DNA of 64,000 bases from Acanthosepion lycidas. Taxonomy: Eukaryota; Mollusca; Cephalopoda; Sepiida; Sepiidae. Location of the stretch: positions 29,664,896 through 29,728,895 of the forward strand of contig OZ010593.1 of the NCBI GenBank assembly GCA_963932145.1, given 5' to 3'. Position 1 is the stretch's first letter. Every line of letters begins with the position of its first letter. Shown piece by piece: positions 22,985-34,770 of the stretch. The notes beneath the pieces were generated by a model. It saw only the letters and a list, made by a program, of their open reading frames with translations. It was not told where the DNA came from and did not search any database. A program made the translations under genes and the position numbers.

Positions 22985-23056
22985 ATACAGAATTTTTAAA
23001 ACACTTTTGTGTCAGGTTGAACAATGTAAATAGTTACAATACCTCACCTCAGAAAT
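22985..23056 (-). repeat. Single inverted copy of the 98-bp unit arrayed at 49.8 kb
   Basis: aatagttacaatacctcacc followed by tcagaaatatagat is the reverse complement of the core of the 49.77-50.11 kb tandem unit. Confidence 0.65.
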
Positions 23057-23156
23057 ATAGATAAATTAACAACCTTTTAAATTTTCTTTTTTTGCATTGC
23101 ATATTTATTTTAATGTCATATCCATTCAGGGAGTCCAGTTTACTCTGCTATTTATT

Positions 23157-23168
23157 CCAAAGCTGGAG

Positions 23169-23205
<37 letters not shown>

Positions 23206-23222
23206 TAATACTCCAGCTTTGG
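23157..23222. repeat. Palindrome with 15-bp non-TA arms and a (TA)n centre
   Basis: ccaaagctggagtat at 23157 pairs with atactccagctttgg ending at 23222. Between them lies an AT dinucleotide tract. It could extrude as a cruciform or represent a short foldback element. Confidence 0.9.
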
Positions 23223-23332
23223 TTCAACGTCATCACTTGATAAGACACCGAGGGTGTTGAAACAAAATGGCTATTTTTGTAGTGATTTTATAACATATTT
23301 ATGTTATAAATTTTTTTTTTTTTTTAAATAAA

Positions 23333-23336
<4 letters not shown>

Positions 23337-23401
<65 letters not shown>
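23337..23401. repeat. (TA)n microsatellite
   Basis: About 32 TA dinucleotides, immediately upstream of the SINE. Confidence 0.95.
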
Positions 23402-23404
<3 letters not shown>

Positions 23405-23444
23405 ATGATACATTTGTCATACAAATAATAGACTTATCAAATAT

Positions 23445-23905
23445 GGGCGTGTGGCCGAGTGGTTAGAATGTTTACTTTCTGATCATGAAACCCAGGTTCG
23501 AATCTCACCACAGTTGATTTGTCAGGATGGAGACATCCTGATATTATCAGTCTGGAGGAGGAGATCCCAGCATGCAGCACCTTTGGAAAGTGCTTGCAAA
23601 CCATACCATAGGTTGACCCAAGCCTTGTGAGTGAAATTGGATAGACGGAACCCTTGGGGGCTGTCAATATCTGTGCTAGCATGAAGTCACAAATCAACAT
23701 GACTAAAGGTTTGTGCTGGCCTTGTTCAGATTGTTGATCACACTAGATAACGTGCTATCTCTGTAACTAAGGTCTGCTCAGCATAGTTGCAGTTGGCTCT
23801 GTGGGTGTTAAACAAACACATATGTGCCCAAGTGAGCATCTGCAATAGGGATTAGCTAGCTGCTCTAATAGACGGGTATCCTCGAATATGAGTGGCCAGC
23901 TATTA
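23445..23905 (+). mobile_element. tRNA-derived SINE, cephalopod-SINE-like
   Basis: The head looks like a tRNA: A box tggccgagtggttag (23452-23466) and a perfect B box ggttcgaatct (23495-23505) at the normal distance. These form an internal RNA polymerase III promoter. The head is not followed by a CCA-less mature tRNA end but by a body of about 390 bp containing agccttgtgagtgaaattgg and tagacggaa. I remember this segment as the central core of cephalopod SINEs. The element ends in a short ATT-rich tail. At about 460 bp it is long for a SINE, so its 3' part may include another fragment. Confidence 0.78.
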
Positions 23906-24027
23906 TTATTATTTTTAATAGATTATAGAAAATAAAAAAAGTAAGAATTTCACAGTTGTATGTGTTTTCTTTTCAGTAAGAATTTAGCAAACTCTTACCA
24001 GTCTAATTGGATTCCTAGAGTGGACAA

Positions 24028-24215
24028 TCTGATACTCACAGGACAGATTGAGGGCAAGAGGAAAATGGTGAATAACATACTTGAACTTGAGTGAACAGGG
24101 ATTTGGAGAAATAGCAAAAAAAACAACAAAAAAACAAGCTTTATTAAGAGCTACAAATGACAGGAAATTTTGGAGAGCCATGATTGCCTACATCCTGAGA
24201 GGACATTTCACATGA
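24028..24215 (+). pseudogene. RTE-like LINE 3' end
   Basis: Frames read LILTGQIEGKR near 24030 and FIKSYK then ILESHDCLHPE near 24140-24195. These are the same C-terminal blocks as in the copy at 31.1-31.3 kb. Confidence 0.75.
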
Positions 24216-24439
24216 AGATGAAGAAGAGTAAAATAAGTTCTGAATTCCAGCTCAATCAGATCTTGAGTCTGGACAGAATCAAATACCATTTGACCATTAA
24301 GGAGTATATGCTATTGAATCAGCACAAGCTACATGGATGCTTCCACATAACAGCAACATGCTACAAAATTGATGTTTTATTTTGTGATCTTTGTTGACCA
24401 AATTTTGATGTCATGAAAAAACGAAGACTTACAAATACA

Positions 24440-24885
24440 AAAGAGAATTTGCAAACTATTCTTGACTCTGATGACAAGCTTGAATTGATGGGAAATCTTC
24501 TTTTATGTCCCTTCAGAAGGTTGGCAACCACGGCTCTCCACAACTTCCCATCTTTTGTAGCTCTTAGTAATATTTGTCATTTTAATATCTGCCTTCCTGC
24601 CTGTTGTACCATCCATTTACACAAGTTCATCAGTTAGATTATTTATGGTGTCCCTCTTTCCTTCAATATCCTTTGAGCATCAAATTCTCCAAGAATTCTT
24701 TCCTATTATGTGTATTAAAAATTTCTTGTGTCGCTTTCTGTTTCTAAGTATATTTATCCTTTTGTTTCCATTTTTCTTAAAACTTTATTGTCACTCACAT
24801 ATTCAGTCCATGGTATTTTCAACATCCTTTTGTAGAACTACCTCTCTGTTGCCTTAAATCACCTTTTCATCTGTGAATAAATTTG
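24440..24885 (-). pseudogene. RTE-like LINE 3' region (split by mariner)
   Basis: The reverse strand reads the RT C-terminal block near 24840-24700 and ends with KLWRAVVANLLKGH near 24550-24510, the conserved end of this LINE family. It stops near 24885, and homologous sequence resumes at 25446-25530 beyond the mariner fragment. Confidence 0.75.
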
Positions 24886-24912
24886 GAAGCAGAAAAAAAA
24901 ACAACAAATCTT

Positions 24913-25445
24913 GATCTCTGTCTGGTAGTATTTCTAAGGAGTACTGCATTTCACGCTTGTTCCACATGGTCACACCATCAGTGCTAAACTGTATTATCAG
25001 CAGCTAGATAATGTGTATGACAAACTAAAGAAGTAGTATCCTGTTTTGGTCAGTTGAGGTTGAAGTTTGTTTTAGCAAGACAATATGAGCCCGTCAGGTT
25101 GACTAGCGAGAAGTTCAAACAGATGAACGATGTTGGGATTTTTCCACATCTACCATTCAGTACTAATGCTGCTTCGAACGATTATGGACTATTCCGTTCA
25201 ATGGCACACTTCCTCCGCGACTAGCGATTGAAAACCTTTGAAAAGAAGGAAGTTTGTTTACAGTTTTTCGATTCAAAACCAGTGGGCTCATATCTGGGAC
25301 AGATTCAGATGCTGGCTAATTGCTGACAGAAGATCACTGAGAATGATGGATGATATTTTGAAGAATAAATTTTGGTGCTGCTCCATAATATTTTGTTATT
25401 TTCTTTCTGCTTCCTAAGTGAGTAAGGACTTTCTGGTCAACCTAA
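24913..25445 (+). pseudogene. Mariner transposase C-terminal half with right TIR
   Basis: Frames shift but read GVLHFTLVPHGHTISAKLYY, QQLDNVYDKLKK, then QDNMSPSG, which carries the second catalytic aspartate. Next comes NDYGLFRSMAHFLRD, in which the third catalytic aspartate is kept. It ends QMLANC, KITENDG, YFEE and a stop near 25367. The right terminal inverted repeat (reverse complement TTAGGTTGACCAGAAAGTCC) ends at 25445 before TA. The N-terminal half, first catalytic D and left TIR are missing. This is a different mariner from the one at 52 kb. Confidence 0.85.
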
Positions 25446-25530
25446 TACTTTGCTTAGCTTTTGGTTTGCATCTTTTAACTTTACAATGCATCTTTGTATT
25501 TTGGAGTCGCATTTTCTGAAAGAAATTTTG
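25446..25530 (-). pseudogene. RTE-like LINE continuation after the mariner
   Basis: tactttgcttagctttt and the following 70 bp match 37970-38055 of another reverse-strand copy of the same LINE. Confidence 0.65.
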
Positions 25531-25854
25531 TCCTGATGATGACTCAGACTTTAACAACAATAGAAGTAGACCAAGTTTATGTGTCTATATATATAATTTT
25601 CAGTTTTGGTATTTTATTGATCAAACTTGGATATTTATGAGTAAAAATGCATGTAAGGTTTTTGTTTGACTCTTTGTAAATTATTTTTTGACATTGAGTA
25701 ATTATAATGACAGGCCTCATAATTTTATTGGGAATTTTGATAAACATGATGTTAGTGATTTTTGGCAAATATATTCCTAATCATTTTGAATTGAAGAAGC
25801 AAAAACCTTATATATGTATCATTTTGATGTCCAAAACCCCAATATCTGGTAGTT

Positions 25855-26100
25855 TGACATGTAATTACATAAGATAAACATGTTTTTAAAGGAACATAAT
25901 GATTGGATGTTAATAAGAAAGAATGATCAGTTGAAAATGTGTTCTCTTGCTATCTGTTGCTGTCTTTGAGTGACACTGATGATTCTGTTTGCATTTTTTT
26001 GATATAAGCCTGTTCATTTCAATTGTTTTCATTGATTTGACAGTCTTTACAAATGGTATAGAGGTGTTAACTTGTGAAGACAGCTCACAAATTGAATTTA
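25855..26100. repeat. Dispersed repeat arm, inverted partner of 20900-21145
   Basis: taagataaacatgtttttaa, gatcagttgaaaatgtgttc and gatttgacagtctttaca are reverse complements of segments in the partner. Between the arms lie 4.7 kb of unrelated elements. Confidence 0.75.
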
Positions 26101-27139
26101 CATTTTAATTGCAACAGAACTGGGAAATTTAGAAATTAATTCAGTCTGGCAAAAATTAAGATTTATTTCTCTCATGAATATCAATGTTTCCATATCTTTA
26201 ATTTCAAATGAGTTAAGTAAATCAATTTAATAAAATGTACATTAACCCATGTCTCTGTTGTATAAGTTTAAACTGAGCAACTTCTTTTTCCTTTTATTGT
26301 GACTATTTTGCTTAAAGGTTTTTTTTTATTGTAGTGAAAGTTTGGAAATTTTCTAATATATTTCAGTGAAATTTTCGCTTTCCAAAATTATAGCTTATAC
26401 TTAGAGCCTAGATATATAGAAAAAAGATGGCGTGTCAGCTGAAACTTACACCAAGATATGTCAAAGGGAGGAAATTTGTAAGGGAGGAAATTGTGTCCAA
26501 GATATATTGAACACGTTGGGCAAATTGTTCTAATACTGGCTTAAAAAAATTAATAACAACAGCTTAAACTTATGGATAAAATAAAGATTTTCATTTGACA
26601 TTCTTACAAAACAGCCAACTTGAAAAGACAACTGAAGAAAGTTGGAAAATACAGTGGCCAAAATATATAAAAATAAAGAGAGAAAACTGTTTTGAATAAA
26701 TCAATATATGAAATTAATGCATGCAAGATTTCGCAGTTCTTGCATCATTTCTTTATTGTCAGCCTATGAACTTTTCAACCTACCCTCTTAAGTTCATACG
26801 ATATTCTTCTGAGTGAAAAAAATGGCTAAATTTGCTCTCTAGAAAGTTAAGGATATTAGCCAAGTTACTACAGAAAAGAATTTCAATAACTTGAACTTAA
26901 AAGTAACTTTTATAAAGAAAAAGGTGTTTCTACTGAAATGCACATTTCTAAGAAGAATCATATTCACAATATTTTTGTATTAGTTAAGCACTCAGACCAG
27001 GAATATGAAAAATAATATTTTAATAAGTGGGGTGAATTTGCTATGGAAATTCATTGCAAACTGATCACCATATACACACTAAAACAAAAGTTAAATAAAA
27101 AAAATAATTAATAATATGAATAAAGGGAAAAGGTAAATA
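26101..27139. other. No recognisable gene
   Basis: AT-rich with stops in all frames and no repeat family recognised. Confidence 0.5.
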
Positions 27140-27219
27140 TTAGGTTGGTGCAAAAATAAAGTCGTTTTCTCACATAGTAACATATGTGAGAAAACGACAT
27201 TATTTTTGCACCAACCTAA
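27140..27219. mobile_element. 80-bp palindromic mariner MITE, copy 2
   Basis: Same length and ends as copy 1 at 11687, with TA at 27138-27139 and 27220-27221. The arms begin ttaggttggtgcaaaaataa and pair across the whole element with about one mismatch near the middle of each arm. Confidence 0.92.
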
Positions 27220-27334
27220 TAAGAATGTACTTTAGATTCATATTTCATGACGGTTTTGAAATTATTTGAAAGTTTCTATGGAAGCATTATTTTAACACAT
27301 GTAACCGTGAGTTCTATTCTAATAGTTTCTTTTC

Positions 27335-27515
27335 TCACACATCTCACCTGTGGAACTTTCTTGCTTCCCAGCCACCTACAATCTTCAAATATTTAATCGT
27401 AATGTCAATTGTCATCTGTCTCCCTGAATCCTGTTCTTTTATTATCCTTTCTCTCACTCCTAGTAACCCTTTGCATCTTAGTGGCTTAAATGCCCTGCTT
27501 AGGGTGAAATGATTA
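27335..27515 (+). mobile_element. Jockey/CR1-like LINE 3' end
   Basis: A frame near 27370-27405 reads PATYNLQIFNRNVN, parallel to the fragment at 1.9 kb. The tail gccctgcttagggtgaaatg is near 27490-27512. Confidence 0.65.
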
Positions 27516-27782
27516 AAGAAAAAAACAAAAAATATCTCACAAATAAAAAGTAAGAATATTCTTTAAATAATATAAATATTAACTTTATTTTTATTAATTA
27601 TTTACAGTTTTGTAAGGTTAGTAACTATATTCTTTATCATGTAGTGTGAGCATATTTTTGAGGTTTGAATAGAGTGATCAATTTACGATTTATATAGCAA
27701 ACTGAACCCCCTCTTAAAATTTAGAAAATAAAAAAATTCTTTTTCGTATTCCTCATTGTAAGTGCTTATTCAAAAATTTTTT

Positions 27783-28310
27783 ATTACAATGATGTTCACC
27801 CTGTACAAAGCCCAAGAGCCACTCGAGGTAAAAGGTTACACAGTAAGAGGCACAGTTTATGCAGATATCTGGGGAAGATAATGGTTGACCCTAGAGTCAA
27901 ACATGTTAAGATTATAGTAATTGCTGAAGCATCCTCTTCGGAGATGGTTCCACAAAGCTGATAAAGTAGAATTTGCATCTCACTAATGGAATACAAAGAG
28001 AATGAGGATGGTTTGCAACAATGTGCATAGAATGAATAGTTTTAGCCATGAAGGTTAGAACTTGTGTAAGTAAGGTGTGTAGTTCATCTGATCAACTCTT
28101 CATGAAAATATTGATACAGCCATGAGAGGCTTGCAACATCTCAACTGTGCGAAAGGGATTGTAGGGTGAAAAATAATCTGTCACCTACATGGACACAGAG
28201 ATGCTTTGGAGACTGGGCAGCTCCTGTCCATATATGGCAGCAGTACTCCATTTTTGGCCTGATCTGGCTCTTGTAAAGATAGTGGATAGCACGAGGAGTG
28301 CTAATGTTTT
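27783..28310 (-). pseudogene. Jockey/CR1-like LINE C-terminal region and 3' end
   Basis: The reverse strand reads IHYLYKSQIRPKMEYCCHIW near 28285-28225. Decayed copies of the downstream C-terminal blocks follow. It ends near 27783 with a segment (LEWLLGFVQGEHH) also seen at 47.2 and 55.8 kb. Confidence 0.85.
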
Positions 28311-28806
28311 TTTCATCATCAACTAAGAGATTTCTTATCGGAGATAAAAAAATAAAAAAAATAAGAAAATATTGTATGCTAAATTTCATAATAGATTTTG
28401 TTGTTTCCAGTCTTGATAAGAATAACTGCAAAACATTCCCCCCCCAAAAAAAAAATTTATAGACAAAACACACAGATGCATGCTGGGATTTTTTCTTAGC
28501 CAATTTTTTCTTAGGCCACTTTTTGGTCTCCTCAGGCTTAATTCTGTTCTTTCTTGTCTTGAAGCCAGAATGCTGTAATCGCTTGTAAGTATCCTGACAC
28601 CATTTTTAGTTTGAGAACCTTTTGCCTTATTGCTGTTGCATTGCCTTATTGCTGTTGTTTTGCCTTGCATCTATTGTCTGCTCAATATTATTTTTAGTCT
28701 GTTCTTTTCTTTTCTTTCTCTTGCTATTGTTAATTGGAAACTTTGTTTATTCTGTTTAGTAAGTATTTCTGCCAATTATATTTAACCATGGCCAATAAAA
28801 CTACAG
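28311..28806. other. No recognised gene
   Basis: A reverse-strand frame of 94 residues at 28386-28670 (basic, LRRPKSGLRKN) is unrecognised. It could be decayed LINE ORF1 or chance. Confidence 0.4.
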
Positions 28807-29373
28807 CAGTTTTTCTCAACTAGGGTTCCCTGGAACCCTAGGGTTCTGTAAAAGGTCCACAAGGATTCTGAGAGAACAGGTGAGATAAGCTAATGCACTT
28901 TTTACTTTTTTATTTAATTTCATATATGTAATATTACTAAACACACCCAATATATTCTTGGTTATTGTAATATTGTCATATAGACCTCATCCTATCTAAC
29001 CTATTATGTTATTAAAAAAATATAACAATCATTGGAAATATATTTAGTGATGTCTGTACAGTGCCAGTGTGAAATCACCTTCACTAGTCAGCGCCCACTC
29101 AGCGAACGGTACCTGTACTTAAATTTACTTATTTCTCTCTGATGAAGTATTATAAATGAACAGTATGAATTTTATTTAGCATTACTGAAAAATTTGACAA
29201 AGAATTATTAATTTTTCCTTAAACCAGTTATTCAAAAATATGATATTTACTACATGAACTATGATGAAAATAAAATAAGATATGCTATATAATTTGGTTT
29301 TTGCGCAGGGGTTCCTTGAGAAATGTAATTTATTTTAAGGGTTACGCAAGGGTAAAAAGGTTGAGAAACACTG
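28807..29373. mobile_element. hAT-like non-autonomous transposon, 567 bp
   Basis: TIRs are CAGTTTTTCTCAACTAGGGT at the left and, reverse-complemented, CAGTGTTTCTCAACCTTTTT at the right. This matches the CAGNGNTTCTCAACC style of hAT elements. The flanking 8-mers aactacag (28799-28806) and ctctacag (29374-29381) agree in 6 of 8 bases, as expected for an aged hAT target duplication. There is no transposase inside. Confidence 0.88.
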
Positions 29374-29465
29374 CTCTACAGTTTTGCTGCCTGAAAAGAC
29401 TTCTTCTTTATATACTGACTTTATTATGATCAACAAATAAACTAATAGGCTGGTCTCAAGGTTTG

Positions 29466-29491
29466 GATTAAGACCCATAGAGGTCTTAATC
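29466..29491. other. Perfect 10-bp stem-loop
   Basis: gattaagacc and ggtcttaatc are separated by 6 nt. It is isolated, with no adjacent gene or T-run, so function is unknown. Confidence 0.5.
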
Positions 29492-29499
29492 ACTTAATA

Positions 29500-30425
29500 A
29501 TCTTTTTTGCCCAAAACACTTAAAAAGATTTTGGTGCCCCATACAACAGTGAGTTAAGAATGCTGACATGATTGCTCGGTGAGTAGTACAAACAAAGGAC
29601 ATCATCCAAGAGCCTGATGGAAATAAATATGGAACAAACTGAAGGCATTTATGACCATTGAGAGAGGCTGATAATCAGTTGCAACCCATAACAACACCAA
29701 TGTCCTGTGACCAAACTAGAAAGAACCAATTGCATCTGAGCAGCCATTGTTAAATGACCCACAACCAGATTCTAATAGAATTGTAACCAGAAGTGGTTGT
29801 GTAATCAACAAACCATCATATTACATAATCACTTAAGCATACATCCAGAATAATGCCAAATGAAAATGAGGACAGTCTACCCCCCATAATTGTTCACAAA
29901 TATTAAATCCCATAAAGTTCATTAGTAATGCTAACTTATTCAAGAGGGGTATGTGATGTATTGAGTAAATACAGACCTCATTATCTCCCTTAGCCCATTC
30001 CCTTATTAACCAATTAGAATTGGAATAAAGATTCATCAAGGGTCAGTTGTCTCTCTATTTATAATGGTGTCTGGCAGATTCAGATGTTAATTGTGTTCGA
30101 CTTATTACTTTAGACGTGTACAACAGTGTGATATCATAACAATTTCTGTAGTTCCCCTTCCCATGATGCCATAAGTACATGCTTATTTTGCTTAATGATT
30201 AATCAAACCCTGGCTGGCTCGTCATAAATCAGTGTATAATTATGAAAAGCATATTGCTTGATTGAGGCAATAACAGGCACCTATCAAAAGATCCAGGGAT
30301 TATGGACCTCACTCCACTGCTGCTTTAACAAAGCACAATAAATAAATAATATCTAAATATATAAATGCATTAATTTTATAAATAAAATCTCAAATAAACA
30401 TAAAAGCAGATATTTATTTTGTTCT
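29500..30425. other. No recognisable gene
   Basis: No open frame with a known motif. A 68-residue reverse frame (29833-30039) has no recognisable features. Confidence 0.5.
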
Positions 30426-31330
30426 AATAAAAATAAGATTTGTGTAAGACAAGAAAGTGTCTTCTCACCAGACTTATTCAGCCTTTGCTGTGAGGCAGTT
30501 CTGAGAGAATTAGAAATCATACCAGGACTAATTATTGGCAGCCACAATCTAAGCAACATAAGATATGCAGATAACACAGCGTTAATAGCAGACATAAAAA
30601 GGAAGCTACAAGAATTCCTTCAGGAGGTAGTAAAAGAAAGCTAGACAAAAGGAGTAAGCATCAATAGTCAAGAAGACAGAATGCATGGTTGTTAGCAAGA
30701 GGAACAGTCCCAGATGCAAATTACAAATTGGAGGTACCAAAATGAAACAAGTACAACAATTTAAATACCTGAGAAGTATGAGGAATGAAATCTGAAAGTG
30801 CATTGAGATAGCGAATGATAACTTCCAAAAGTGAAGCAAATTATTAAAAAACAGAAAAATTTTGCTAGAAACAAAGAAAAAAGTACTGAACTGTTATGTA
30901 ATATCAGTCTTCCTAAATGGCAGTAAATGTGAGACAATCTACACACAGATGAAGTAGAGACTTGAAGAAATGGAAATACGATTCTACAGAAGGATGCTGA
31001 GAGCACTATGGACAGAACATGTGAACAACATCAAAGTTTTAGAGAAAATGAAAACAAAAGGACACTCAAACTTAACATCAGAAAGAAATAGTTGAAATTT
31101 CTAGGGCACATAATGAGGAAAGAGGGCTTGGAGACTTGATACTCACAGGACAGATTGAAGGCAAGAGGGACAGAGGAAAGCAATGCATAATCTACCAAGT
31201 CAATGGATGGCAGAACAGCATTTAGGAGAGATAACCAAAAGACAAAATTTATTAAGAGCTACAAAGGACTAGAAATTTTGGAGAATCATGATCGCCAATG
31301 TTCTGGAGGGACACAGCGCATAGAAGGAGG
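30426..31330 (+). pseudogene. RTE-like LINE: RT C-terminal half
   Basis: The longest copy of this LINE here. Frames give VFSPDLFSLCCEAVLREL near 30460. GSHNLSNIRYADNTALIAD follows near 30535-30590; the catalytic YADD reads YADN. Then come the FKYLRS-equivalent block, RNTILQKDAES near 30970, KKQLKFLGHIMRKEGLE-type residues at 31085-31135, and the terminal FIKSYKGLEILENHD near 31235-31295. Numerous frameshifts and stops are present. Confidence 0.88.
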
Positions 31331-31749
31331 GGCATGCAAGGATAAGTGTGTAAAGATACAAGGAGATAAATTTGAAGAGGAATTAATGTGCTATTGCTAT
31401 AAGTAGGCTAACACTTTCCTTAATATTAAATGACTCGATACTTTTTACACAGGAATATTTTTGGAAAACAGCAGTCTTGAAACATTTCATTCAAAGTCAC
31501 TTATTATGTTTACACAGCTTCAAACTTTTCCCTTTTATTATTACATGCTATCTTTCAAGCTTTCTTTATTCAGTTGTTTAGTCTTATTCTCATTTTTCTG
31601 ATCTATCTTCTCCTCAATAAATCTCTTCTCCTTTTTTGTATGTTTTCTCCTTTTTCTTTTATCTTTCTATATTCTCTCTCTATCTCTTTTAATTATCTTT
31701 TTATCTCTTTTCTATCAGTTTATATGTTTTCTCCTTTTTCTTTTATTTT

Positions 31750-32525
31750 TCTGCTAGCAGCATGGCCTGGCATTGCCCGTGCTTGATTCAAAAATCGTAC
31801 GACTCATACAGCAATCGCTATCACTTGACTTAAAATATTTTTGCCCTTCCTTGACTTTAAAGGAGTGCCTTTTGCCATGCTGATGTTGCTACATGCCTTA
31901 CTTCTTGCCTATCTCACACTGTAAATTTTTTCTAAGCTCTAGACTAAACATTAAATCTGTTACAAAAAAAGAACTAAACAAAATGAACACAAAATGATCA
32001 GCTTTAAAAATGACTCATAACTGGAAAAACCGAATGAAAAAAGAATGTTAACAACAAATACTTTTTCAAACCCAACCCAGTTCTGCAGAATCAGAATCAA
32101 TGTTGAGTTTAAGCAAGCAAATGAGCCAATTGGAGTAAAGTGCCATGCAGATTTAAACTTTTCCCACTTGTGAAGAATGCAGTTATCGATTATTTTGCAT
32201 GCTAGTATACTAGTTAACATTCGTGTCAGTCAGCTGTTGGCTCTCACACTGGCCAATAGAATCTTCCTGCCTATTCGTGGCAGCCAGCTATTGGCTCTCA
32301 CTCTGGCCAGTAGAAAATGGCCGCAAACTACACGAAAACTGCTGTAGAAGCATGAAAAAATCGATTATTTCCACTATCGATGGGAGTTGGGAAATGCAAA
32401 GTCAGTCTTGGCCTTCCCGCTAAGTTGGAGCATGTGCATGTAAATTTTGGTGCAAATCTGTCAAAAATTGTGGCCGTGTATTTGTTACATACACACACAC
32501 ATCCTGCCTTTTATAGATAGATATT
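31750..32525 (+). repeat. Dispersed non-autonomous repeat (partner end at 443-545)
   Basis: The left end carries gcatggcctggcattgcccg and matches 443-545 in inverted orientation. The right end is gtgtatttgttacatacaca then catccttgcc-like sequence running into TAGA repeats, a common style of LINE/SINE-like 3' ends. Two imperfect direct repeats of about 60 bp (gttggctctcaca.. at 32230 and attggctctcact.. at 32288) lie inside. Class uncertain. Confidence 0.55.
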
Positions 32526-34319
32526 CTCTCTCTCTCTCTTTTAATTATCCTTTTTTCCTCTTTTCTATCAGTTTATCTAAAATATTTTTTTTTTAATTTT
32601 TATTCAACCTTTTATTCTTAATTGTTCATTCTATCACCTGATGCTTTCCAAAATGTAGCCCACGGATCATCTATCTGAATTTCTTAAATAAAAGCAGACC
32701 CCACACTTCCCCCATTTATGTCACTCCTGGTAAAGAATTCATTAAGTGAAAGAAAAATTATGCATTTTATTTTCTCTTTAGGAAGTGTGTATTGTAGAAA
32801 TAATTAACTTTATATTATAGACAAATCATGAGGAATAAAGAGTGAAATGAAACAGATAAAGCAAGAGAAAAAAAGAAAGAAAGTTGTAAGATAAATAAAT
32901 AAAGTATGAGAGACAGAAAAGAAAAAGACGATAAAAAAAAACGAAGAGATATAGAACAGAACCAATGAGATAAAAAGAGAATAGAGTTAAACAAAGACAA
33001 CAAAAAAGAGATTAAAAATGTAAGAGAAAAGAATAAATTTCCAAAAAATCATTTAAAAAAAAAAAGGCAAAATGAAGAATAAAAATAAAACAAGCAGTTA
33101 GACTGTTCTCTAAAGACAAAGAGAAAAACAATATAAAATAAAACTGAGAAAAGAAGGATTGAATAAAAAGTAATTAGTTTGAGAGAAAAATATAAATGAA
33201 ATGAGGTAAGAAAGAAGAGAGATAATAGATAAGACTGAAAGAGAAAGAAAGTTAATGAATAATATATAAAACTTCTGGGAGAAAGAAAGACAATAACAGA
33301 GATGAAAGATAAAAGTACAATAAAAAAAACTAATGGTTCTTCTTTCTCACGGTGCTTGGGGTAGGTATCAAAATTTAAATCAAAGTTACCAGTTTGAAAT
33401 CTGACTTTCAAGACAAGCAGTAACACTACATTTGAAAAAATAGCACAGCTTGTAATACTCAATCCCTCCCTTACTATTCGACCTTGTGCATTACTTTGTA
33501 ATAGTCAAGTAAACAGTTTAGACACAAGAGGAAATAGAATAATTGCTCTGTGAAGGACTGCAATTAAAGACTGTGACCAGCCATAACAAGATGCTTACCC
33601 AGGTGTGCTAATAGGTTTTTGGATGGCTGATAAATGAAATCTTGATAGATCATAAAAAAGTAAAAATGTAAATGAGAAAAAGAAAAGATTATGAGAAAGA
33701 AATTTTTCAGCCTTGATTATTTAATTCTCTCTTTATTATGATATTGAATTTATTTTTTCATCTTTTCTGTTCTTTGTTAAATAATTGTATTTCTATCTCA
33801 TTTTTTTCTTGCTTTCTTCTGTCACTTTCCACAAGAGAAAGAATACAAGAGAATTTTCTTCTTTTTTTTTTTTCATTCTTTCCTATCTTTTCTCTCTAAC
33901 AATATTTTTTATATAATAAAACTATTTTCTCTTGGACATAAATTAATCAAAATGGCTAAGTGTTGTATCACAAACTCACTACACATTTTCTCTATATCTT
34001 CAACACAGGAGTCTATTATTTGCTTCTGCCACACCAACAGCAATGACCTAAATATTACTTATGACACTTTTTCTTTGCCCTTCAAAGAGTACACAGCTTC
34101 CAACTCTTAAAAGTGTTTAGATTCATATTAATTGTAGGCGTTCAGGAGAGTCAACAAGATGAACATTTTAATGCTACCTTTCAATAATCACAAATATTTT
34201 TTTCACCTGCCAATCAATATATGTAGGTCGTCTGCTTTTTCACGTTTTTTATTTGACACTATTTTATTACTTAACTTTTCTGCATATAGATTTTACCTGA
34301 AAAGTTAATTGTATAGATA
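32526..34319. other. No gene; purine-rich block 32820-33330
   Basis: Forward-strand A/G-rich sequence yields long reverse frames rich in F, L and S (32815-33462). These are compositional artefacts. Nothing else was recognised. Confidence 0.5.
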
Positions 34320-34770
34320 TTGACTCTTTTGACTCTAGTATAAACTGACCTATGTCCGTCTTTCAACTTCAGTGTTAATCAATAACAAGAAGACAGAATG
34401 CAAATTACAAATTGGAGATACCAAAATTAAGCAAATACAACAATTTAAATACCTGAGAAGTATGAACAATGAAATCAGAAAGTGTATTGAGATAGTGAAT
34501 GATGGCTATCTCTTTTACTCTCATGTAAACCTGACTTGCATCTACCTTTTGATTATATGGCAAACCTGACTTTTGACTTTAGCATCAACTGAACCTTTAT
34601 CTACCTTTCTTATTCTAGTGTAAACCTGACAATTGTGTAAACCTGACAATTGTGTAAACCTGAGCTCATGTAAACCAGACCTATGTCTAGCTTTTGATTA
34701 TATGGTAAGCCTAAAATATGTTTACCTTTTGATTCAGGTGTAAACTGTATCAATGTCTAGCTTTTGACTG
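34320..34770. repeat. Degenerate minisatellite of about 35-40 bp, left part
   Basis: The core gtaaacctgacctatgtcta and ttttgattctagtg recur irregularly, with short 16-17-bp subrepeats (gtgtaaacctgacaatt) at 34620-34660. An RTE-like LINE piece (34366-34500) interrupts it. The array resumes at 35945. Confidence 0.75.
34366..34500 (+). pseudogene. RTE-like LINE fragment inside the minisatellite
   Basis: A frame reads INNKKTECKLQIGDTKIKQI then QQFKYLRSMNNEIRKCIEIV, the same block as in the copies at 30.7 kb and 46. The pieces of minisatellite on either side mark it as an insertion. Confidence 0.85.

Noticed and set aside
23445..23517. A functional tRNA gene
   Set aside because: A and B boxes are good, but the acceptor stem does not close convincingly and the sequence continues into a SINE body; no pol III T-run terminates it at the mature end.
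32815..33462. Two long hydrophobic reverse-strand frames resembling membrane proteins
   Set aside because: They come from a purine-rich forward strand that yields F, L and S codons in reverse; no conserved motif.
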